From Azolla pinnata (Eukaryota; Streptophyta; Polypodiopsida; Salviniales; Salviniaceae): a DNA stretch of 28,762 nt. Position 1 is the first letter of the stretch; each line of letters begins with the position of its first letter. Below the pieces are notes generated by a model. It worked only from the letters and a program-made list of their open reading frames with translations, was not told the DNA's origin and did no database searches. Below are positions 18,074-28,762 of the stretch, one piece after another. Where the stretch lies: positions 1 through 28,762 of the forward strand of contig JBBBWG010005069.1 of the NCBI GenBank assembly GCA_037176905.1, written 5' to 3'. The translations under genes and the position numbers were made by a program.

Positions 18074-21000
18074 ATGATCAATCGGAAGATCGCATTTAGC
18101 AGCTCAATGTTGCTGCTGTTCTTCCTCATGATTCATGCAAGCTCATGCCTGCTTACTGTAACGTCCGCCTCCGCCGCAGCTTACAACAGGTACATTAATG
18201 CTGAATGATTTTCCAGGTACTAGGGTTGATGCCATAATCAATATGTGTAATATAGCTTGCTCGCCCCATTGCTGAGGCTGTTATCTGCGCGACTGAATGA
18301 ATAATGTCCAATTCTGATCAGCTTATGATCCCGATCACAATTATCGGGATCAGTACAATCATCAAACATGTTAATATAAGCATTCATCAGAGATCGTTAA
18401 TTATGTGTTAATTACTAGATTAATAAGCACTAATTGCCGGATCTAATTAGGTGATCAGCTTGCAGTAGCCGATCATCACGATGATCTTGATGATTAGCAG
18501 CGTGATTACACTATATGCTCATGATACGGATCACAATTATCAGGAATAGAATCGTCAAACATATTATTGATTGCATTCATGAGGCAGCGTTAATTATATA
18601 GTAATTACTAGAGTAATAGCATTAGTTTGCTGGATCTAATTAGGTGATCAGCCAATCATCACCCCATGATCATAAATAGCGGCATAATCACAATTATTAA
18701 GTAGGACAATCATGAAACATGTTGATATAAGCATTCATCAGGCAGCGTTAATATAGTGATTACTAGATTAATAGCACTGGTCGCTGGAGCTAATTTGCAG
18801 TAGCCGATCGTCACGATGATCTTGATAATTAGTGGCATAATCACACGCAGATACGCTCATGATACCGATCTCAATGATCAGGAGCACAATTGTTAAGCAT
18901 AGCGGTTGCATTCATCAGGCGGCATACCTAATGCGGCAATTACTAGATTAATAAGCACTAGTCACCGGATCTAATTCGGCGCTGTTTGACGCATATCATG
19001 ATCAGACGATAGAAGATATTGCATGATGACACGATTGGCGATTTTGCATCCTGAGACGATTGGCGATATCGCATCCTGAGACATTAATCAGCGATATCGC
19101 ATCTCGAGACAATCGGCCGCGATGTCGCAATCGCGAGACGATGGACGATATTTGTCACGGAGCACGGACGTGTCCCTGACAAATTATGTTGCATCATGAG
19201 GCGAATATCAACCAACCGATATAATCATCACACCCGCCGGAGATGATAGAATCCGACATCGACGATGCATCGTGAGACGATGATCGGCATCAACCAGTCG
19301 GCGTGGATGCATCGTGAGATGATGGATTCGATGTCGATATTGATGCATGGTGCTCAAGCATATGATCGATCGCGATGCACTGTACTTCAGAGTGAGAATC
19401 GGATGATCGATGTGATCATCGACGCGTCGTGAGATCTAAGGATTACTGTGCTGATCGTATTGCGTCAATAAAATTATGGCAGCATCGACGGGTGCTGGAG
19501 GGGCGACGACGATTGGGCGGCGGACCGAATGAGGTTGGCGGGGTGTGCAATAGGGTTTGGGCGGGGGACAACGGGCGGCGCAGGTGGCCGCTACTACGTG
19601 GTGACCGACGATGGCGACGACGCGACGGACCCGGCGCCGGGGACGCTGCGGTACGGGGTGATCCAGGTATTACGGATCTACTAATGATGAGTAGTATTAG
19701 AGATAAGAGACTGGATTAACCGCGTCACCAACCAGCCACGTCGAGCGAATTATTAGGGCCGAGTTAAACGAATCTAAATTAGCACCATCTGTGGACTCCC
19801 ATATTAGCACAGATAGATTGCGTTAGATATTTATACTTCGGAAGCTACCAAGTGTGGATTCGATGATAGAGATCCTAGCCGTCTCACCGAGCGAGTCTTC
19901 GCAGCGTCTCATGAATCTGCCGTAATGAAAGAAGGTAGCTAGTTCCTTTTATATAGGTCGAACTTCCAGGGTGCCCTAACCACTTATACATCTGTCCAGT
20001 GACCAATATATATGGGCTTGTCTTGGTCTGCGGATAATCGGTTTTCTACGGTCCTTAAATCATTCAAATTAGCCTGTTTAATTAGCTCTTAAGGTTATAC
20101 CCATAGAATAACCGGTTTCCAACTACCCTTGAACCATTACAATTACAATTAACCTTATAAATTAGTTTCTTAAGGCTATGCCCATAAGATAACCAATTTC
20201 TTACCTCAAACCATTAAAATTAGCCTTATAAATTAGTTCTTAAGGCTCTGCCCATAAGATAACCAGCTTCCTAACCACTATATCTGTCCGGTGACCAATA
20301 CATAGGTTTGTCCCGGTCCTAGGATAATTGGTAATTTCTTACCCTAAAACCATTCAAATTAGCCTTTTTAAAATTAGTTCTTAAGGTTATAATATCCCAA
20401 GAATAACCAATTTCCTTACCTTTAAAACTATTCAAATCAGCCTTCTAAATTAGTTCTTAAGGTTACACACATTTCTTACCCTTAAACCATTCAAATTGGC
20501 CTTATAAATTAGTTCTTAAGGTTATACACATGGATAACCCGGTTAATTTTGTACTCTTAAACTATTCAAATCAGCCGTATAATAAATAAATCGGCTCTTA
20601 ATTCGACTACATGCCACGCGTAATGAATCAACATTGACCTCCAGGAGGAGCCGCTGTGGATCTACTTCGCGCGCTCGATGACGATCGTGCTCGAGAACGA
20701 GCTGATCGTGACGAGCGACAAGACGATCGACGGGCGCGGCGCCGACGTGCACATCGCGCGGGGGCCGTGCCTCACGATCCAGTTCGTGTCGAACGTGATC
20801 GTGCACGGGCTGAGCATCCACGGCTGCACGCCGGCGCCGAGGGGCCGGCTCGTGCGCAGCTCCGTTTCACACGTGGGCTACCGCGAGGGCTCCGACGGCG
20901 ACGCCATCACCGTCTTCGGCTCCCGCAACGTGTGGATCGACCACAACTCGCTCTCGTCGTGCGCCGATGGCCTCGTCGACGTCATCCACGCGTCCTCCCT

Positions 21001-23163
21001 CGTCACCATCTCCAACAACTTCTTCTCCAACCACGACAAGGTCATGCTCCTCGGCCACAGCGATGCCTTCCCCGCCGATGCCGCCATGAAGGTCACCGTC
21101 GCCTTCAATCACTTCGGCCCCGGCCTCGTCCAACGCCTGCCGAGGTTGGTTAGATCAATCCCTCCGATTCGAATATTTACGGCCTAATTAATCCGCATCA
21201 TCCATTGATCTATAGAAATCATACTTATCCATAGGTGATGATCTGTAGCAACTAGTAAGATCTAGAGCATTTGTAAGTACTAATCCATAGATCTGTACTG
21301 ATTATAAATTCTAAACTTATAGCAATCAGTATTAATCCATAGATCTATAGCGATCATACTAATCCATAAATGATGTGTAGCAACTAGTAAGATGTAGAGC
21401 AATTAGAAGTACTACTCCATAGCTGATGATGTGTAGCAACTAGTAAGATGTAGAGCAATTATAATTAGTACTACTCCATAGCTGATGATGTGTAGCAACT
21501 AGTAAGATGTAGAGCAATTATAATTAGTACTAATCCATAGCTGATGATGTGTAGCAACTAGTAAGATCTAGAGCAATTATAATTAGTACTAATCCATAGA
21601 TCTGTACTAATTTATAGATTATAAATTTACTGCAGTCAGTATTAATCCATAGATCTATAGCGATCATACTATTCCATAACTGATCTGTAGCAACTCGTAA
21701 GATGTAGAGCAATTATAAGTACTAATCCATAGCTGATGATCTGTAGCAACCAGTAAGATCTAGAACAATAGTTATAAGTGCTAATCCATAGATCTGTACT
21801 AATTTATAAAATAATAAATTTATAGCAATTAGTATTAATCCATAGATCTATTGCGATCATACTAATCCATAACTGATCTGACTTAGCAACTAGTAAGATG
21901 CAGAGCAATTATAAGTACTAATCCAATATAGCCGATGATCTGTAGCAACTAGTAAGATGAGCAATTATAAGTACTAATCCTGCATAGATCTGTACTAATT
22001 ATAAATTATACACCATTTGATTAGTTTTGTTTTTTCTGGATATTTTTATATTTATAGATTTTTATAACACCGTACCAACAATTTTTTATCATATGATCTT
22101 TAATTAGTTAGTATTAAACTGTATCATAGTTTTTTATAATTTTAATTTAATGTCATTCTTATAATTCATAATAATGATCTATAAGTTTAACTAATTTTTA
22201 TTATTCTACTTATTATTATTCTTATCACATATTTGTATATATTTTTTCAACTTCTAAATCTAATCTAAGAAGATGATTTACCATACACGTTCGTTTGAAA
22301 TAAATACTCGAATTCAAACGCGTATGGTATGAAATGTATAGCTCATAACTTCAATTTTCCATGGTACATCTAATCCATAGATCTAGATCAACACTTGGTA
22401 CTAAATCCATAGATGTACAGCAATTAGGATAGATCTATATCTATTCGGACTAGTTATATTATATTAACCCCCATTCGATCTTCAGGAATATCATCAATGA
22501 TTATTAACGCCCCTCATGAATATGATAAGTCTAACTCGTGATCGCCGATCGTCAATCGTGCAGGTGCCGTTTTGGGTACGTGCACGTGCTCAATAATGAT
22601 TATACTGATGGATGGGGGATATATGCGATTGGAGGCAGCGCCGCACCCACGATCATCAGCCAAGGGAACCGTTTCCGCGCCTCTGCTGCTGCCGCCTTCA
22701 AGGAGGTAATGATATTACATATCATCATCATCATCATCATCATCATCTTGCAGCTGTGATTCTGATTATTCCAAATCATCTGGTAATCTAATTAAGCACT
22801 GGTGGTGCAGTGATTCTCAACTAATTAAGCATTATATATTGAAAGGATCATTAATAATGGTTTATATTGATCTGGAAATTAATATATGCTCCGATGTTCT
22901 TCGATGGATAATAATCTCGATCATCGGGCACATTGCAGGTGACGAAACGCGAGGATACACCGGATTCGGAGTGGCGCAACTGGAGGTGGCGATCCATCGC
23001 TGACACATTCATCGACGGGGCATACTTTGTGCAATCAGGCCCTACCATCGACACCAATGATGCCCGCTACGATGACGATGCCTTGCAGAATTCGGGGAAT
23101 TTCGCCCCCTATCTAACGGCCTCGGCTGGGCCTCTCTCTTGTTCTGCGGGCGTGGCTTGCTAA
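18074..23163 (+). CDS. Pectate lyase (polysaccharide lyase family 1), complete five-exon gene
   Basis: Secreted enzyme cleaving de-esterified homogalacturonan by beta-elimination in the cell wall. Exons: 18074-18189, 19483-19666, 20645-21144, 22564-22705, 22939-23163; 1167 nt, 388 aa; all phases match and all introns are GT-AG. Residues 1 to about 34 form a signal peptide ([15 protein letters not shown] core). The mature start has [12 protein letters not shown] and [14 protein letters not shown], then [12 protein letters not shown] and [15 protein letters not shown]. The parallel beta-helix core follows with [17 protein letters not shown] (candidate calcium ligands D199, D208, D212), [25 protein letters not shown] (conserved catalytic Arg, R264), [11 protein letters not shown] and an ending SCSAGVAC typical of plant members. 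Length is near the usual 400-450. Exon 3 is strongly GC-rich, unlike the introns. An in-frame ATG at 18008 would add 22 residues; 18074 is preferred because it gives a clean signal peptide. All three long introns carry tandem repeats. I do not assign a paralog number. Confidence 0.94.
18300..19000. repeat. Intron 1 array: four diverged ~160-195-bp repeats
   Basis: Each unit contains, in order, GATCNCAATNATCAGG-like sequence, an AATCATCAAACAT-like part, GCATTCATCAGGCAGCGTTAAT, ATTACTAGATTAATAAGCACT, GGATCTAATTAGGTGATCAG and GATCATCACGATGATCTTGA. Copies begin near 18336, 18530, 18689 and 18870. The array is wholly within pectate lyase intron 1 (18190-19482). Confidence 0.85.
19005..19150. repeat. 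Intron 1 short array: ~28-30-bp GAGACGATTGGCGATATCGC units
   Basis: About four to five units of GAGACGATTGGCGATATCGC plus ATCCT, increasingly diverged to the right. A related GCATCGTGAGACGATG motif recurs to about 19345. Intronic. Confidence 0.75.
19975..20610. repeat. Intron 2 array: ~65-bp units inside a ~296-bp duplication
   Basis: The unit CCATTCAAATTAGCCTTATA / AATTAGTTCTTAAGGTTATA / CCCATAAGATAACCAATTTC / TTACC recurs about eight times from about 20050 to 20605. A distinct segment (ATCTGTCCRGTGACCAATA ... GATAATYGGT) at about 19990-20042 is repeated at about 20284-20332, so unit blocks are also duplicated at about 296 bp. Intronic (19667-20644). Confidence 0.85.
21190..22010. repeat. 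Intron 3 array: ~56-60-bp units
   Basis: The unit AATCCATAGCTGATGATGTG / TAGCAACTAGTAAGATGTAG / AGCAATTATAAGTACT recurs about ten times. Consecutive TGTAGCAACTAGTAAG copies near 21376, 21432, 21491 and 21550 show spacing of 56, 59 and 59. Interspersed longer variants (ATAGATCTGTACTAATTTAT) suggest higher-order structure. Intronic (21145-22563). Confidence 0.88.
22721..22747. repeat. (ATC)n microsatellite in intron 4
   Basis: Nine ATC units start 15 bases after the donor of pectate lyase intron 4 (22706-22938). Confidence 0.95.
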
Positions 23164-23967
23164 GCGTAAATTAGAAGCCAGATGATCATCGGCGTTTTAA
23201 GCGGTAATTTGTCGTGGTAATTACGCATATCTATTGGGCTGGAATACTTTGCTAATTCCGCCACCTTCATTTATTACATCGGCCGTGGCACATTCACCAT
23301 AATTAGTTGAAGCTGTGGTTTGGGATCTCGGCCGCCCTCTACACTCATGTTAATAGCCATCCAATATATGATAATCAATATCTAACTATCCTTGCCATTG
23401 TGATTAAAGACTTTGCAAGCAAGATGAATGCTAATTAAGATTGTATTAATTCGGGAGTATTCAACAGATACATTTGCAATATGTACATCAATTGGTATAA
23501 TTAAACCAAATGAATTGACAATCGACAACTTGTAATGAGGAGCGATATATTGTGGGCTGATTGCTGCATCCCCGCCAGTAATATATCATTGGCCACGCAC
23601 AAACAATGCATTGTACATTATCATATTCCAGCCTCATGGATCGAAGTGGTAAATTAATCGATCGCTCATTAGCGCCATGGGTGCAATGATCTATGCATTA
23701 TCATTATCGTATTGCCAAGAGCATTAAAAACTATTGTTATTGACCCCGCTTTTGAAGAAAGCTTTTGCATATAATTACAAGTACTGCTAGATTTGGTTAA
23801 ATGGTGATCTAATTGCCGAAGCACGATAGCACAATGCCAACAGATTAATCAAAAGCCGGAATCATTGATGCAGCATGATCTATGCCATTTATCGTCTGCC
23901 TTTTTAGAAAAACCTGATGACAAAATGTTGAGATCATGAGCTCAAGCCTTCCATTGACATCAAAGTG

Positions 23968-24029
23968 GTGATGATGATGATGATGATAATGATGATGATG
24001 ATGTTGATGATAGTGATGGTGATGATGAT
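23968..24029. repeat. (GAT)n microsatellite, imperfect
   Basis: GAT/ATG trinucleotide run with a few interruptions. Confidence 0.95.
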
Positions 24030-24144
24030 CCGGCGAATCTGATGTCCGTCACCGGAAGCCGTTGATCTGATTCCGATCGGGCGGCTCTTCTGTGGATCCG
24101 ACGCTCTCTCCTCTTTCGCCGGGGGATTCTAATAATCTGTGCGC

Positions 24145-24171
24145 CGTCCGATCTGAGCTCCCGATCGGACG
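24145..24171. repeat. 9-bp inverted repeat CGTCCGATC / GATCGGACG
   Basis: CGTCCGATC at 24145-24153 and GATCGGACG at 24163-24171 form a perfect 9-bp stem with a 9-base loop. It lies in the GCCGTCCGAT motif cluster. Confidence 0.85.
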
Positions 24172-24809
24172 TCGTTGCCCACATCATCGTGACATGGATC
24201 CGACGGCGTCCCTTTTTTCCACCCAATGCGTTATTTTATTATTAATTAATTTATTTTCTCTTCCAGAAGCTTCTAGAAGACATGTCGACGTCAGCTCGCC
24301 AGTCTTCTTTTATTTTCTTTTCTTTTCTTTTCTTTTATTTTTGTTCCCGTTCTCCACGATCGCCGTCGGTGCCCGCCTCCCCATCGGACGGCGCCCATTT
24401 CTCGAGATGTCCTTTTCTTTTCCCGTCTTGCCTTCTTTTTTCTTCGATTTCTGTTTTTATGTTTTCTGATGGAGGAATTAATTACACTCGAACGTTTTTT
24501 TCACAGCCGTCGGATTGAGAAGAATTACAATGCCTCCTCTTTCAGCCGTCCGATGGTTTCCCTTAAGAGAGCTAGCTATAGCCATATGAAAATGTATGTA
24601 ATATTTCACTGACATTCTTCTCTCTCCCCTGGAATCAAGCTTGTCTCTGGTCCTGATTCGGATCTTGATCTTGGTCGCATCGATTATAACTAGTTTGACC
24701 GATTCGATGACAGCGAATTAACATTGTGAGAAAGAATCATAATAATCGTCGATGAGGAACCTGCATCTCATTACCCCTGTTTGTATAAATCGGATTGGGG
24801 TTCTCTAGT

Positions 24810-24955
24810 TCTGAGGATGATGATGGTAGTGATGGTGATGGTGGTGGTGTTGGTGATGATGGTGGTAGCGGTGGTGGTGTTCGTGATGATGATGATGGCG
24901 GTGAGGATGATGATGATGACGGTGGTGATGACGGTGGTGATGGCGACCATGGCAT
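24810..24955. repeat. Degenerate (GAT/GGT)n tract
   Basis: About 145 bases of GAT, GGT and GGC triplets. It encodes an Asp/Gly-rich frame on the plus strand and a Ser/Pro- or Ile/Thr-rich frame on the minus strand. Confidence 0.9.
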
Positions 24956-25377
24956 TGAAGTAAGTATGAGGTCGATGAAATCGAATGCTAGTAGTACTTC
25001 CAAGCCCACTGCAAGACAAAAAACAGTTAATACAGTTATAACTAGTCTCTCTTTAATTACCTTAATGTACAATATTATACAAGTTCATAATACATTAGAT
25101 TGGAATGTTGAGTTTCAATATAATCATGTTGATGTTTCAAGTGTAGTACTGTAGTCAGATTAATGGATCAGGAAATCTAGATTTTAACGAAAGACCCATG
25201 TATAGCTCTAGTAGCTAGCTTATAACCGAATGAGTTGTGATCATGTATATGAACAGAATTAGAATTATTAGGTCAACACTCCTTCAAAATCAGGCACGGG
25301 ATTAGATTCAATGGAATTCTGAATCAACGAATGAATGTCAAGCTGTCAATCAATTAAGGGTAATCTTTAACCAGAAA

Positions 25378-26179
25378 TTACCACAGATCAATGTCAGATA
25401 AGATTGGGCCTGCATCATCATCAGCTTCATGTTCATCATGAAGAGCATGATGATCATCATATGGCAGCGGTGGGAAGATGACGCTATCGGCCCAGCTATG
25501 ATCCTGAGTAAAAGTGGCAGAATCCGGCGTGGGTTGTTCTGCAGTGTAACAGCTTGTTGTAGAACTACAAGCTGCTGGATCTTCTTCTGGCTGCAATATG
25601 ACAGCTTGATCTTGTTGCTTCATAATGCCTGAATCCAGGCCAGCAGCAACAGCGCCAGGCAATATGTTGTCGAGGAGCTCCACGTCTTTGTCCAGCAGCA
25701 TCGGCAGATAGAAGTCCAGGTTTGCTGCGCTTGATCCTGATGATAAAACAATATGTTGAAAAGGAAGATGATGAATTGAATCTGTACTGACCTTCATGTC
25801 ACTGTATATTTATCAAGAGCAAGAATATATACTATGGGTAATATATGAAGCAGCAGCTGGGGCGAACACTCACCGTCGAAGGTTGCCGTAGTTGCAGATT
25901 CTGATGATATTGCTGAGGCTGATGATCGCGATGGAGATGATCCTGATGATGATGATGACGATGATGAGCCCTTGCTAATGTCATAAGTATACCAGCAAGG
26001 ATAGGATTAATGTGAGCAGGGAAGTTAATGTTGGAGGAGTTATACTCACCCGCAAGCACAGCACTAGCATTGATCCAATCCTCTGAGCACTCATGATAGC
26101 ACATGAGTAGATCATCAGAATGGTGCTGGTTGTTGTGGAAGAGGGCGTCCGCTTGCACTTGCACCATCTCATTGAACTC
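25378..26179 (-). CDS. Unrecognised acidic protein, last three exons (5' part not found)
   Basis: I do not recognise this protein. Minus-strand exons 26050-26179, 25874-25942 and 25378-25736 join consistently: both introns are phase 1 with donors G|GTGAG and acceptors TCATCAG|GA. The joined part is 185 residues. It begins EFNEMVQVQADALFHN, continues through a Ser/Thr/Ala-rich linker encoded by the 69-nt middle exon (GSSPSRSSASAISSESATTA), then NLDFYLPMLLDKDVELLDNI, a Gln/Asp/Glu/His-rich tail and the terminus ILSDIDLW. Acidic, Trp-ended tails of this kind resemble activation regions of plant transcription factors, but no DNA-binding domain is visible, so that is only a guess. The first exon is preceded by an acceptor-like TGTGGTAG|G, so upstream exons are expected; none was found up to 28762. 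It could also be an orphan or a broken gene. Confidence 0.5.
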
Positions 26180-28762
26180 CTACCACATCAGTATAGATTT
26201 TGCATAGAATGCATACATACTGGTAGTAGGCTAGCAACCGCCACACTAGAAAATTGGACCCAACAGATTTCCTTTCATCAAAAAAGATACAGGCTCATAT
26301 ACGTAGTTACAAAGAGGAAGAAGATAGATAGATCCGGTAAATGGGTAGCCTGAAACTTAAAACATTGCCCATGAGAGTTCAAGTCTTTTCTAGAAATATT
26401 TATAAGATTTCCGAAAGTTGCTGAATCGAGCACATTGCATTCTCAATCACCGATTATCGGCATTGCCAATATACATAGAGTGAACAGTGATTGCCCTTGC
26501 GTTGGTGGCAGCACAGAAATCTTTGCTGTCATGTTGCGGCGGGCATGGACGAAAATTTCTAATTGTTCCCTTGAGATATGCATCTGATCTTTCGAGGCTT
26601 GAACAGAGAAACCCAAAGCTCTTCATTTGATGTATAGCCTACATACGACTAGAAATCCATGTCCGTATTATACGCCATCAACTTGTTCTCGTGTACAAAG
26701 AGCAGCCTTTCCACGATGCACAATGTTGAGACCGGGTAACTGTCACAGGAAAACACACTAATTACATATGAACAAATTGAGAAAAACGAAACAGTGCTCA
26801 CAAAATCATTATGCTCAGCATTCAACAAAGGATGGAGAAACTATCCATGTTCCAATAGAAACGATATATTAGCAAAGTTGCAAACCAATCTAACTTTTGA
26901 TCTGTCAGACATCTTGCTCGACATTTCGTGAATGCAATTCCCAGAGTTTATCCTTGGGTCATCTAAACCTCGGCCAAACTTCTTTCTGGCCTATCACCAT
27001 ACTGAGTCCTCACGAGTTCTACTTCAATGACCTAGAACTTTATATGTCACTCAAAGCAAGACCATAGCAACATGAGCTCACATGAATCATGCCTAGGGTG
27101 GTGTTCAACCATGAATTTCACTTTGAATCAAAGACCTCTTCCGATTTGAGAAACAAATCTCTCACTTGACCTCCAGCCACATAGATAGAGGCATGGATGA
27201 CAGCTTGTGCGAGCCAACTATGTGGAGAGTTTATACTTGCAGCTCTTGAACATAAATTTCTGCATGCATTGTACAGTATCACACATCCAGAAACGACAAT
27301 AAAACAATACTTTTTTGTTTGGGGTTTAAAACAGATTGATGCTTTCTAAGGATTGAAGTAACCTTTGTTACATTTATTACACTAATATTCCACTAAAACA
27401 AAGCCTCAAAATTCATAAGATCGAGAAAACCAAATGCATGAAAGAGACACGGGCCCAAGCATGTGCCATATTCATGATAACTGGAATCAGATTATTGTTG
27501 GTTTTGATCCATGGGAAGGATTGACGGGACCATGGCTATTATGCTAACGAAGGCCCAGAACAAACAAAGCCTCACAATTTCATCACCCCCAAGAAAGGCC
27601 TGTGCTCTTAAGAAAGAAGCACAAACCGTTCATGAGCAATATATATGAATGATTATCACATGGAAAGTTCAAAATGACATACCAAAATAGCTTACCATCC
27701 ACGCTCATATGGTAAGAGATTCAAATCACATAATCTAAATATATTAATTATCTCAAATGAACACAACAGTTTACGCAAAAACAATGGTAAAACATTATCC
27801 TGCAGAGTGTTAATATCAACCTATCTGAGAGACGATATTATCATGAGTGTTTTGCAAAATCCTTCCAGCATGTGAGACACTTCAAGATTTACAACGGAAT
27901 TGAAAGAGATTATCGCAGGCATCATACGTTTAAGTGTCTTGCAAAATCATTCCAGATTCTGAGATGCTTGAAGATTTTAAGTGGAATCAGAGTACATCAG
28001 CCTCAACGTTTGCATCAAAAGAAAGAAAGATCTTCCATCCAAGCAGTTAGGAGAGGGCATGATCCCTACTGTTTCGCAAAACCATTCCAGGTTTGCTTTA
28101 AATGGAGTGATTAGCTTTCGCATCGATAATGCATTGATCTACTCGATCGAAACTTAAAATGAAATCAAACGGAAGGCAGAGAAAGTTTGTGTGTAAAAAA
28201 TACCTGTTGTTGTTTCTATCGAATCTTTTACGCAAACCAAAAACAAGTTTATGATTGCGAGGGCCGGCCACACAAGGAAAGCCTTGCCATATCCATCTTC
28301 TAAACATACAGGGATGGAAGTCGGTGGCACTGTATACGGTCTGTATACGGTCTGTATTCCTCTTTCTCTTTTTGTTTCATTTTTTTTTGTATTTTCTTTC
28401 TTTTTCGGAGGAATTAGATGCGTCGGATTGCAATGCCTCTCTTCCCTGCCGTCGGATGACTTCTATTGGGCAAATATATATAGCAAACACACCAGTTGAT
28501 CATCTTCCCCTGGATCGGATTGTCATCATCTCGTCGATCTGATCAGTATATGGCTCGCAATGTTTGGCGTCGAGCTGAATCGGGGGGTTTGCACAACACG
28601 AACAACTACTGGATTATAGTCCTAAAACCGAATATTGTGGTGTTGATCCAAATAAACATTGTCGAACCCCCTGGCTTGTTCTGCCGTCAAACAGCTTCAA
28701 ATCCAGGCCAGCAACAGCTGTGATAATAATCGCAGCTGGAACTGGAACTGGAACTTGACCTC
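26180..28762. other. No convincing gene; repeats and flanking sequence
   Basis: Open frames are short and overlap on both strands. The region holds an 86-bp repeat (27840-28100), an 11-bp CTGTATACGGT duplication (28329-28355) and a diverged copy of sequence found at 24400-25700 (see findings). It may be a long intron or promoter side of the minus-strand gene ending at 25378. Confidence 0.45.
27840..28100. repeat. ~86-bp diverged repeat
   Basis: GTGTTTTGCAAAATCCTTCC at 27847 recurs as GTGTCTTGCAAAATCATTCC at 27933, and a third shorter match (TGTTTCGCAAAACCATTCCAG) occurs at about 28071. The first two copies are also similar further in (GAGAYRCTTCAAGATTT against GAGATGCTTGAAGATTT). Confidence 0.75.

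Larger units (their letters stand above)
23164..25377. other. Intergenic region between two convergent genes
   Basis: Downstream of the plus-strand pectate lyase and downstream of the minus-strand unrecognised gene, so both 3' ends face in. It holds GAT-type microsatellites (23968-24029 and 24810-24955), a cluster of GCCGTC[C/G]GAT motifs (24140-24560) and T-rich tracts. Open frames across the GAT tracts exist on both strands and are not convincing. Confidence 0.55.

Noticed and set aside
20543..21153. Arg/His-rich and Val/Glu-rich frames overlapping pectate lyase exon 3
   Set aside because: They are shadow frames caused by high GC content; the pectate lyase frame has clear catalytic-family motifs.
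24737..25154. Asp/Gly-rich plus-strand frame and Ser/Pro-rich minus-strand frame over the GAT/GGT tract
   Set aside because: Both frames are open because of the triplet repeat; the non-repeat part shows no recognisable protein features.
25832..26167. Single continuous minus-strand frame reading through the introns into a His-rich stretch
   Set aside because: It would put the downstream exon out of frame, whereas splicing at the GTGAG donors with TCATCAG acceptors joins all three exons in phase.
28496..28723. 75-codon plus-strand frame near a TATA-like AAATATATATAG at the right end
   Set aside because: No family similarity and a low-complexity composition; the sequence is better explained as a diverged copy of the minus-strand gene's 3' part and flank.

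Overview
The window is nuclear DNA of a flowering plant. It has spliced genes with GT-AG introns and one GC-AG intron, plant-specific gene families, long AT-rich gaps and many simple repeats. One gene (pectate lyase) has GC-rich coding exons while its neighbours do not. Together with the branching of the proteins as I read them, this hints at a monocot, but I cannot name a species.

Layout from left to right. (1) Positions 286-364, minus strand: first coding exon of a tonoplast sugar transporter (TST/TMT family). The rest of that gene lies off the left edge, and its long purine/pyrimidine-rich leader and promoter side occupy about 365-1500. (2) Positions 1520-1917: minisatellite of 45-bp units alternating in two types. 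A small foldback hairpin lies at 2654-2718. (3) Positions 3414-8064, minus strand: a complete 13-exon gene for (S)-ureidoglycine aminohydrolase (327 aa), with every splice phase reconciled by hand. (4) Positions 8915-12007, minus strand: a complete three-exon DUF1421/FLOE-like protein (556 aa) with a coiled coil, a long Pro/Gln-rich low-complexity region and the conserved C-terminal domain. (5) Positions 12300-12804: a second, unrelated 45-bp-unit array with a 246-bp higher-order repeat. (6) Positions 12805-17880: gene-poor, AT-rich DNA with a decayed LINE fragment (zf-RVT region), a roughly 1-kb foldback (inverted repeat) element, a 94-bp tandem duplication and microsatellites. (7) Positions 18074-23163, plus strand: a complete five-exon pectate lyase (PL1 family, 388 aa, secreted). 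Its three long introns each carry a different tandem repeat array. (8) Positions 25378-26179, minus strand: the last three exons of an acidic protein I do not recognise; its 5' exons were not found. (9) Positions 26180-28762: no convincing gene, but repeats and a diverged second copy of sequence also found at 24400-25700.

The genes belong to separate processes (vacuolar sugar loading, purine/ureide nitrogen recycling, hydration-responsive condensate-type protein, cell wall pectin cleavage) and form no operon-like unit. What stands out is structural: an unusual density of minisatellites with higher-order structure, most striking in the pectate lyase introns, and recurring leader motifs (TTC tracts, a GCGTTTT heptamer) in the sense orientation upstream of several start codons. 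I found no CRISPR array, no tRNA or rRNA gene and no clearly new enzyme system.
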